NCBI GenBank assembly: GCA_903813345.2
Contig: CAIIXF020000001.1
Location: 43,991,366-44,055,365, forward strand
Reading direction: 5' to 3'
DNA from: Owenia fusiformis
Lineage: Eukaryota > Annelida > Polychaeta > Sabellida > Oweniidae
DNA length: 64,000 nt
A program made the translations under genes and the position numbers. The notes beneath the pieces are model-generated. The model made no database searches. It saw only the letters and a program-made list of their open reading frames with translations, and was not told the origin of the DNA. Positions within the stretch are counted from its first letter, which is position 1, and every line of letters starts with the position of its first letter. This document shows positions 39,401 to 51,400 of this stretch, piece after piece.

Positions 39401-42400
39401 ATGACGAATCTCACAGTTACTACCAACTTCAGATGACCCATCCATCAGATATCACCAACTACAGATGACCATTCTATCAGTTATCACCAACTACAGATGA
39501 CAAATCTATCAGTTATCACCAACTACAGATGACCAATTCATCAGTTGTTACCAACTACAGATGACCAATCCATCAGTTATCACCAAATACAGATGACCAA
39601 TCCATCAGTTATCACCAACTACAGATGACGAATCTCACAGTTACTACCAACTTCAGATGACCCATCCATCAGATATCACCAACTACAGATGACCATTCTA
39701 TCAGTTATCACCAACTACAGATGACAAATCTATCAGTTATCACCAACTACAGATGACCAATTCATCCGTTGTTACCAACTACAGATGACCAATCCATCAG
39801 TTATTACCAACTGCAGATGACAAATCTATCAGTTATCACCAACTACAGATGACCAATCCATCATTTATTACCAACTGCAGATGACAAATCTATCAGTTAT
39901 CACCAACTACAGATGACCAATTCATCAGTTATTACCAACTGCAGATGACCAATCTATCAGTTATCACCAACTACAGATGACCAATCTATCAGTTATCACC
40001 AACTACAGATGACCAATCCATCAGTTACTACCAACTTCAGATGACCAATCCATCAGATATCACCAACTACAGATGACCAATCCATCAGTTGTTATCAACT
40101 ACAGATGTCCAATCTATCAGTTATTATCAACTACAGATGACCAATCCATCAATTATTCCAACTACAGATGACGAATCTCTCAGTTGATTCCAACTACAGA
40201 TGACCAATCCATCAGTTATCACCAACTACAGATGACCAATCCATCAGTTATCACCAACAAGAGATGACCAATCCATCAGTTATCACCAACTACAGATGAC
40301 CAATCCATCATTTATTACCAACTACAGATGAGGAATCCATCATTTAACACCAACTACAGATGACGAATCTCACAGTTACTACCAACTAAAGATGACCAAT
40401 ACATCAGTTATCATCAACTACAGATGACAAATCTATCAGTTATCACCAACTAGAGGTGACCAATCCATCAGTTGTTATCAACTACAGATGTCCAATCTAT
40501 CAGTTATTACCAACTACAGATGACCAATCCATCAGTTGTTACCAACTACAGATGACCAATCCATCAGTTATTATCAACTAAAGATGACCTATCCATCAGT
40601 TGTTACCAACTATAGATGTCCAATCTATCAGTTATTACAGACTACAGATGACCAATCCATCAGTTGTTATCAACTAAAGATGACCAATCCATCAGTTATC
40701 ATCAACTACAGATGACAAATCTATCAGTTATCATCAACTACAGATGACCAATCCATCAGTTATTACCAACTACAGATGACCAATCCATCATTTTTACCAA
40801 CTACAGATGACCAATCCATCAGTTATCACCAACTACAGATGACCAATCCATCAGTTGCTATCAACTACAGATGACCAATCCATCAGTTATCACCAACTAC
40901 AGATGACCAATCCATCAGTTATCACCAACTACAGATGACAAATCTATCAGTTATCACCAACTACAGATGACCAATCCATCAGTTATTACCAACTACAGAT
41001 GACCAATCCATCGTTTTTACCAATTACAGATGACAAATCCATCAGTTATCACCAACTACAGATGACCAATCCATCAGTTATTACCAACTTCAGATGACCA
41101 ATCCATCGTTTTTACCAACTACAGATGACCAATTCATCAGTTATTACCAACTACAGATGACCAACCAGTCAGTTACTTCCTATATACTCCTCTTCTGTTC
41201 TATGATCAAAATATTCCAAAATCCTTCTGAATTTCTAAATAACACACTTTGCAAGATCAGCAGATAACATATTGCACAGGGGGTCATTAACAGAACCTTG
41301 ACAAAGTTAATAATTCCGTTTGCTCTATTGTACTTTTACTATGACATCAGTATATCCATGGTTACATCAAATGATTCAGAAACTCATAACTTTGTGAAGA
41401 ATCTGTTAATGACCCCCTTGGATATGTATATTTGAATAAAATAAAATGTACTTACTGGATGTGCTATTCCATTGACTCCGAACCCTGAATTTACAAAACC
41501 CTGAAAACAGAAATAAGAAACATTAATTCTTAAGCTCAAAGCCTAATAAATATAGGTGTTTTGTTAAATGCTGATTAAAGTTCATAAACATTTCTACTGC
41601 CACTTTAAACATTGTAAATGACATTTAACATGCAATTTATAGGTAGATTAAAAACTATATGGAGGATGTTTAGCATATATCTTAGAGGAAGAGATAATAC
41701 TGGTCAAACCCCAGTTGACCAACATGTATCAAACAAACAATTTTTCAAATTGTAATAAATACTACAATATAGTACAACATGTCCCATATCTGGGTCAAGT
41801 CATTTAAAAAAATCATTAACGAGGTACAGTATTTATACTGTTTCACCTTGAAAGTGATTATAACTGTCAACAACTTTCAGGTAAATAAACAACTTGGAGT
41901 ACTAATGTATATTATATTGATCAGTCAATCATATCTTAACCAAAAGCTTGTCTCAAATGGATGATGCTGGAATTAGCAAAGATTTCTCTGCAACAATAGG
42001 TATTCCCATTTTAGCAACCAAAAGTATAGAACTGAAAAGTCTCCATGTTAAAGGTGTTCACTTTAGAGGTGTTTGCATGATACAGTTTTACTGTATAACT
42101 ACTTAACATTAGTCAGCATGGAACCAAATCACATATTATTAGTTATTAACAGTAGTACTACGACATTAAAAATATTAACCAAGAGTCATACAACAAACCA
42201 CAAAACCAAAGTGGAGTGTGACCCAATTTATATATCCTGTTTAATTCAAAAAAGACAAATTTCTGTATTCAAATTGCTGAGTTAAATCAGTACCACCCAC
42301 TCAAATATATCCCTCAACACCCTTTTTCAGTCAGCAATGGTGCTGTTGTGAGCAGCAGAAATTGATGAAGTAACCATGGTAACTATTAGGTATATGGATC

Positions 42401-45400
42401 AGTGTAGTGATCATCATTAGATGCTTGTTCCAATAAAAAATCTGTCAGACACTAGTCTGACACTAAAGAAATTGACAAGACACAATGATTAAAAAAAAAA
42501 ATGCATGCATTTTAAATGAACATCTTATTTTACATAATGTGGGCAGTGCCAGATCATATCTACAGAATATAAGAATACTATGTTATTTTCCAACCGAAAA
42601 AAGGCAGATGTCAAATCTCTGCATTAGACTCAAACTGTCCCCTTCCCCTACTTCTTTGATGGGATATGACAAAGGATTTGATATTTAGAGAGTATAATAA
42701 TGCACAGTGATTACTATTTCATTTTAAGACCACACTTGTTTATACTTGTTTACATTTTAAAAGACCACAAATCAATGAAAAACATATTAAATTCTACTTA
42801 AGTCCTCTCTATTTGAAACTTAGCAGATTAATGCAATGTTTTACTATGAAAAAACAGTGTTTATCTTCGGGGAAAACCAACAGACAAGTGACTGAAGTGA
42901 GCCTGTCTTATTAGTTACTTTTGGGCAATGATTGGGGCCATAGGTTAAGTAGGTGTGTAAACCCATAATAATCGGACCCATTAAACAGTGACCCTGGCCC
43001 TATATACTGCCACTTGCCTATACCTGGTAAACGACTCTGGATTTTATGCAAACAAACACTACAGATCAATAACCAGTTAGATATTAACTTTTAGAATTAC
43101 AATGTACAACATATCTTTATACTGTGGTGGTAGTATTAGATTCGTATAAAAAACCTTCGCAGTACACTGTCAATATGTAACTTTGTATTTAGTAAACACA
43201 GGGTGGGGTTAAAGATGGTGGGGTTGTATCACTTATACTGTCTGTTCTAAATAAACTTGAATAATGTACTATAGTATATGGAAAGACAGTTACATGAAAT
43301 TCCTTGGCTCGCTCTTATTGCAGTACCTACAATATTGATTTTGGCTATTTTCTATGGAAAACAAATATATTTCAGTTACGTATCTAGATAATATATAATC
43401 AAATATATACATTATATACTTTGGAAAAATCATAAATGATGCTACAACAACATTTACATCACTAGGGCAACCACATCCTGTTATGCTGCTTTAGTGTTAT
43501 AATTTAGTCATTGCCCCTCACTAAAATTTATTTTTTGTTTATATCTAATGTAAGGTAATTCTTATATCCCACACAAAGTTCTAAACAAAATGTTCCCCAT
43601 TATCCAGTGGGAGTCTTCTAATTAAAAAAAACAATATTTGATAAAAAAATATAACAAAAGCTAAATAAAAACTTAGTTTAAAAATGAAAATATTTTTTGT
43701 TTGTTATAAATCTACAAAAGTATAAAAAGTATAATACAACTCAAATGAGAAATGTGACAAAAGTGACAATACACTGCATGAAAAATACAATACATTGTAT
43801 GAAATAACATTGTATGAAATATACAATAGATTATACATTGTATGCAATCTATTATAGTATGGTTAAAAGATATTCTGGAACCAAGAAACCCTGCTTGTAA
43901 AAGGATACCAGATTATCAGTTATCACACGTTTCAGCATGTGATACAGGAAATATTCCACGAAAGGTAATATTGTATCATCCACGAAAGCGAAGCTTGAGT
44001 GGTGATACATTGTTACCCGAGTGGAATATTTCCTGTATCACATAAGCTGAAACGTGTGATGACGATTTTATCACATGTCTAGGAATTTTGAAGCATTTTG
44101 ATTTGGTCAGTTATGATTGTGTTCAGAACTCCGTGTACTTCTGGTAACTATTATAATTTTTGATTTCGCTTTGAAACAATATGACGTCATACCGTTGTAT
44201 TCGTACTTGTTTGTGAAATAGTATGACGCCATATTGTTTTCCTTAGAAGTGATATAATCAGTGACGTCACATTGTTGCTATCGATCATCATTGGTTGCCT
44301 CTAGTAACGTGTGAGACGGCCGTGTGAGACGGGAAAACTCACACGGTAATCAACCAATCAGATTACTGGAATTTTACAGAGCGTGTGATAAAAGAATATA
44401 TTAATTGTTCTTTAAGGTCAATAAATTATGTCACGTTAAGGTGGGCAGAGGCCAACCAACATTTTATAAAGTAAAACTGAAAACTATTCTTCTATGCCTT
44501 CCTAAATCCAGCATACTTATATATAGAGACTTTTAGATTGTATCAGTATATTATACTATGATAGCACAAGCTGAAGTAGTTTCTATTGAAACTGAATTGA
44601 AACGTTTAAGCAGACTTTCAAGCCAGATTTATTGATCATAAGCAGAATGCAATATGACAATTCTTGCCAACTCTACTGCTACAGAATGACACCAGAAATC
44701 ACAATCAATTACTGGTACAATTCTACTGTTAAACAAAAATATCACAGTCCATCATTCTACAAATATCAGTATCTTTCACATTTCTTGATCAGAGTTGGTA
44801 GGTTGAGCAAGCAACATACAACCATTACAATCAACAGTCAACCGTTACAATCAACAGTCCACCATAACACTCAGCACCCAGGGGCAACATTGAAGGGACA
44901 TGTATTCCAAACCCAAATAAAATATGTCAACCAATAGAAATGACACATAATATGCTTGTCCGTAGCCAGCTTTTGCCAGGAGGGGGAGGTTTTTTCCAGG
45001 GGGTGAGCTTTTTCACAATTTTGGCTAAAACTCATGCGAAAAATTCTCAGAATGTTGAAAACTGCATGATTTTGAAAGGATTTCTGAATTTCTTCCAAAA
45101 AATTCTCAGAATGTTGAAAAACTGCATGATTTTGAAAGAATTTCTGGTCAGGGGGAGGAGCTTACACTCCCCCAGCACCCACTCTGGCTACGGGCCTGAT
45201 ATGTAACACAAATCAATTCTCTAAATTACGTGTACTTTATGTATATTTTAAATAACAACACAGTCCATTCTAGCATATATAAAAATCCCCATGATCGAAT
45301 TTCATAAATCAGAAATATGACTACTTTTACAAGTGAATGAACGCTTCAGAATAATCGCACTATTTATTCAGAGTACATCAATATCAATAATGATGATGAC

Positions 45401-48400
45401 AATGATGGTGTTGCCGCAAAGTAGCCTGAAGACAGTAGCACCTGTAGGCCTGCCTCTGTAGCCTGCCTCAGCAATCAGTTTTATTCCAGTAAATATAGAA
45501 ACAACTGAGACAAAGTAACATTAACCACTAATAAGAGAATATACTCCTCATATTCTAACTGTGATTAATTACACATCCTCTTATGATAGTTTTTATGTTA
45601 TAGATGAGTAAAGCTGTTTCTCTCATTACACTTACTCCCTCCTAAAGTTTGTTTTTCAACAACTTTTTCTTGTTGGTATTTGTTTAGAGAGATCAATTTG
45701 ATTATGTTTCCAACATTTTCAATTGTGTCATTTGTCTTTGACTAGTAGAACAACATACATGACTATGAAAAAGCCATAAGACAACCTATGAACTATTTTT
45801 CATGAACTAATACAGATTTAAAACTTCATAACAGATATAGCAAAAATTGACACTAATTTTATGACATGTAATAAACCTACTTTAAGTTGAGAGAATGCAT
45901 ATTCTCTATATAACAAACATCATTTTTGTCATTCAAACTGCAATTCAAATCTTTTTGATTTTTAATTTCATAATAATCATTCAAACAATACAAGAGCACA
46001 AGCGGCAAATTTGAAAAATGCATTTATATAAAAACAACTAACAGGTTTTATTAATTCAATATTCACACAAGAATATAAAATTCATAGATCAAGATGACTG
46101 AGTATAAACTGATGATAAACACACATGTATATGTACTAGTACTTGTAATGAAAGTACTTGAACTCATGTTGAACTGAAATATTATGATGGAGAATTATGA
46201 GTATATATATATATAGAAATGGCAATGAGAATGTTTTATATTATAATTTGTTATATAGAATATACACTTCTAAATAAGATGATTTTTCACATGTACAATA
46301 TGCATGGATAAGATTGGTCATAAATTGTGTTGTCTATAAAATCAATATGTGGTACATACACCTACTCAGATTTTCTTGCATTCAGGCTGAGCTATTTATA
46401 ATATTTGGGAAGTTCTCTAAACAATTGGAAAATCAATGTTATGGCTCAGTATCTTTAGGATTTTTCTTTTTGTCATAATAAATGGAGAAAATGGTAAACT
46501 ATACATCCAATAGTTCACCAGATGCTTAAAAGGTGAAAATAATATTGATCACATCATCAATAAACATAACATATTTTGCTTGGCCTTATTATCCTGTTTT
46601 CAACAATTGTAATATCATTTAGCATTGTATGCAAATTTCTGCATTGTTATGGTTGATATGCCTTGAACATGTTGAATTCACTGGGTATGAGCATGTAACA
46701 AGTGTCCTACTTTCAAACAAAAAGGCATGGCATCCTAATTGCTAAAAAATAACCACCAAACATCTAAATCCTCCGACTTTTCCCCGAGAAAGAGAAATTT
46801 CCAAAATCAAATATTTCAAAAATCAAAGCAACTTTTCAAATTTTTTAAATTGGACCCAATTTTCATTCTCTGACTTCAGAATTCTAAAATTCCCTGACTA
46901 TTTTAGCCATTTTTGAGGAAATTCTAAAGTTTGGTTTTACATGACTTTTCCCCAACTATGGCAACCCTGTAAAATCTCAGTGTCCTAACAGTAGTTACAA
47001 GAAATCAAAGAACTTGAATAATATTAATGGAGAATGACACATCTTGTTTATTGTAGATTGACAGACTTGTTAATTAAGGCAGAGCTGACCATGGGCATTG
47101 AATGCTGACAGACATTGTACTTATTGTATATTGTACATTAACAGACCCTGTAAATTATTTCATAACTGACCCTGAGAATTGGATGTTAAAAGACATCATA
47201 TATTGTACATTGTATATTGACAGACAAGGTCTATATTGACGGATAGACCTCTTAAAATAGGTATGAAGACCCTTTTACTCTATAATTTGAGGAACCTTGA
47301 AAATTATGTCTTCATATTTTCTCTATGAATAGCATTCACTGATGCTACATTTGATGTAAATAACCTTGAGTAAATGTGTCAATCTAACCCAATGTCAAAT
47401 AAATACCTGTGTGACTTCTCATAATTCAAATATCATCAATGTCATATCATGTCATTATGACCTAAGTAGGTGAATTACTTGTGCAGGACTGTATTTACAT
47501 TGAGGCAACCTCTGTCAGAATTTTGCATCAATTTGTTTTAACAATTTATTCATTTTTCTCACAAATCCACCTAACGATTCTCTGATCAAACAAAAAGCAT
47601 TTTGATTTGTAAATCACTTTTGCCTCTTTAAAACTTTGGACCCAGGGTGCACGTCTGACATGCAAATAATACACATAGTTCCTCTGCTCGCCATAGGAGG
47701 GCAGAGGTACATAAATGTTAAAAAACATACCTCGAGGAGGGACCAACGCTTTTGAAACCATGTAACAGACTGACCTAGATGATCTCACCATAGATGTTAC
47801 ATCCATGTTCATTTGTATTATACTCCCACAATAAATGAGGGGTGATCAAAAACTTGTATATGCAATATAAAAAAAGAGTATTTAATTTAGTAAAATATAT
47901 TTATAGGAAACATTTGCTATCATGTTTTGTCATGTCCACACAGTCAAGAAGTCACAAAATTAAGAGAAACAAAATTTGGACTGTTGAGAAGGTCATGATT
48001 GGTCAATTGGGTCTTAACAGTCTGATGTAGGATAAGGCAAAAATGGTCAATTGTGCAATGTATGGAACTAAAAGAAAAAGAGTCAATCAGAAATTTTTTG
48101 TCAGTTATCACTTAAAGGCATGGTCTTATGTAATGATCCCGTAAATGAAACAAGGCAGTTTGGATTAGTACAATGATTTGTATTGGCTGATGCACATGCA
48201 TTCTTTGGTTAATTCATTCTCTCGCTGTTTATAGAATCATTGTAAACAGATTATTTTATCTTCAAGATGATAACAATGAATTGGAATTAATAAGAAAAGG
48301 CATTTTCAGTTTTCTGAATTGGAATTTACAAACTCCCCTAAATTCTAAAAATAGACTGGTCCAGTAGACTCGCCTTAGTGTTCTCTTCAGGATTTTTTTC

Positions 48401-51400
48401 TGAAGTGCAAACTTCTCATTTTCACAGTTCAGACCAAAATTGATCAAAATATGCCAGTTTTTCATGATTTTTTTTTCATTTTCAAGTGGGTGCAAATGGT
48501 TTTTCAGGTGGGTGCAAGCCTGTTTTCAAAATCCCAGGTGGATGCTCTGCCCACTTGCTTTAATGCTAGGGAGATCACTGCGCATGGAGCCAACATATTG
48601 TTTTTATACAGGAAGCTTATTGTAACTTAAACATCTAAACATGATGATGCATATAGTGCAACAATCGTATCTATTTGATTTTATTTTGATTGAACTATCG
48701 GCCATAACACTGCTAAAAAGAGGACCCTGTACAATGAAGTAAAGCACTGACAGAAAGGCATTTTTGTTTAGATCTTAATAGTACATGTTTGAAGAAAAAC
48801 CGCAGTTTGAGACTTACAATCTTTGATTTTCAAACACCTGGTAGGTTTAAAATCCAAATTAACCGTTTTATGGTAGGTAGTCGTTTCGATACGCCCAGAA
48901 TGCCAGTGTGATACAAGAGGTAAATGAAGAATACAATATTGTAAATAAGGAGACTGGAGGAGGGGTAAGGAGCAACTCTGAATTTATAAAAGCTGAGGAG
49001 GTAGGTAGAAGCTGATTTGTGCATCACTGGAAACAAAAGAATAACTCAGTGAAAAGAAAATGTTAGAAATGTCCAAGATTTCTAGGAAAAGTATTGACAT
49101 CAGTCCTACCAAGTAACCCAGTAAAATTCTAGCATTTCAATCAAGAAGAAGCCCTCTTTTAAAGGAAAATAATTGAGAAACCTTAAATACATGTATATTT
49201 GAGCTTATAGTATAGTTAAAGAAATGGTTCAAATGTGGCAAGTCAGAGTTTTTTATAAGTTAAAAAGTTGCATTTTTGAAAAAAGTAAATACATGTACCA
49301 GATTGTCAAATACTCAAATATAGTACCCCGGACAGGTTGTATGATGCAGTCTTGTTTTTACTCTATATTTCCAATAGAACAACCATTCTCAGTGAAATTT
49401 TCATACTTTATTCATGAGACAATTTCCAACATGGAAATAATATTTTAACGAAATTCCTAATTTTATGATTTCACTAGACATCATGATAACCATGACATCT
49501 CATTTCTTTCTCAGCCCTGAAATGTTTCAGGTGAAACAGAAAGATGCTATGAGTATCAGAATGGAACAACTGAACTTTTAGCATCTTTTCAAAGATTGTC
49601 AGGCTATTGAATTTATTCTATAACTTTAGATTAGCTACCTTTATTTTAACAGTTAAAGCTTAACCCCCCTCCCTTTCCCTCTTAACTATATCTCATTCTT
49701 CCTGGGCATTTTGAAACTTGGAACTATGATTTCTGCAAGTGAATGCATAAGTTCAAATCTTTTGCTTTGCTTTCATAAATTCATAGACAGTTATGTTGTC
49801 AGACAATAACATTAACCATTCTTTGGTCAGAAGTTTGAATACACTGAAAAAACTATTGGTCAAAACAATCTTTTACTCTTGCATGTATTTGTCAACTAAG
49901 GTAGAACTCTCCTTACTTTTTGTACCATTGGGATCAATGTTAAATTGACAAATTTCAAATTAGAATTTCTCAAATCACAGCCCATTGATTTTCAAAGAAT
50001 TTCAGAGAAATGCAGCAACACATCTCATCTTCATGTCAAAAAAATTCAACAAAAATATCCCACGAAATCAAAAGTTCTGCTCTCTTACATAGTAGGAGTA
50101 CCAAAACGTCATCATATTTGTTTACATTGACCAATTCACCACTACCAAGGTCATCCATCCGCAGAAAATAATCTCAATGATTTTACCGTTCACTGTTATG
50201 CTCACATGTTTCCCAGTTATTCTGAGCATTATATGCCTGCAAATTAGAGTATTCTATCCAAAGATGGTGCTGTAGTATACCATTGAAGTCCCCAAACAGC
50301 TTTTTAATGGAACTACTTTCGTCATACCACGAAATAAACGAACGAGTAAGGATAGTACACTCTAATTTACTTCATTTGTATTGCAGAGCAATTTTAAAAA
50401 ATCATCTATGACAATAACATGATACTCTTAAAGACATAATCTAAGATAACTGCGCAGCACTTTTATACATTATCAAAGACTATTAAACAGCACTTTGATG
50501 ACATGTAGGACTATTATACAACACTTTAAAGGCATAATGTAATACTAATACAGAGCACTTTAAAAATAATCTAAGACTTGCATAGGACTCCAAAGGCATC
50601 ATCTAAGACTATTGTACAGCATTTTCAAAACATCATCTTGACAATTGCATAATAGCATTTTAAAGGTATCATCTAAGGCTATTACATTGTACTTGAAATA
50701 CATCACCTAAGACTATTACACAGAACTAAAAGCAAGGATTGTTTTGAATTTTAGTTTAAGATTTACCAAAACATGTTTACACTTTAGGGGTAGATCACAT
50801 GATTATTGATTGAATATGTACCTATAGATGTTGGAACCAATTGAATATTGGCGATCACTGAATGGATTCTATCTTTTAGTGACGTCACAATTAGGCCACC
50901 GAGCATTAGATGCTTGATTTTGAGAGATTATCTTCTATATTTCGTGTTTTATTGATTTATTTTTCACGAAAGCGTTCGATTTGACTAGATCAACATTCAT
51001 GCTAAGCACATACCAAGTCTAAGATCTTACTGACATGATTAAGATAGCGGTTAAGCGCCCCCCCCCCCCCCCCCCCCCCCGATTTTGACAAAAACGGGGG
51101 GCGCTTATAGGCGTCTATGTTTTGTATGAATTTCACCCAAACTTCGCACATATATAGATATACTCATGATCTAGTCAAATCGGCATACCTGGTAAATATC
51201 CGACCCATGGTTTTAATAAAAAAAACGACAATATTTTTATCTCAAAACTGCCACGTATCCGCAATTTCGTGATTCCATCATGTCTAATAACATTTCTATA
51301 TGACGTCATACCAATAAGACGAAATATGAGACAACAGTATCCATCAACAAAATTCCTGAATTCTGATCGCAAAAGGTCAATTCCAGGCATCTTCTGGCTC

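Larger units (their letters stand above)
25443..41455. other. SSBP intron 5
   Basis: A 16,013-bp intron, the longest here. It carries the tRNA-bearing element, two minisatellites and a few MITEs. Most of 28.0-34.2 kb and 35.6-37.7 kb is A+T-rich sequence with nothing recognised. An about 62-bp segment (GAAATATTCACAAATT, then CTGGGAGCCTAAAAA) occurs twice, at 31538-31600 and 33927-33988, as an unclassified dispersed repeat. A ~20-bp GGTACCT motif is repeated at 25793-25834. Confidence 0.8.

Noticed and set aside
38072-41165. 32-bp repeats as a CRISPR array
   Set aside because: Units are directly adjacent with no unique spacers, and the host is an animal genome.
44632-45206. Frames of 75-101 codons around 44.6-45.2 kb
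   Set aside because: They include a 20-bp tandem repeat or the internal duplication of the 45-kb element and match no protein family.
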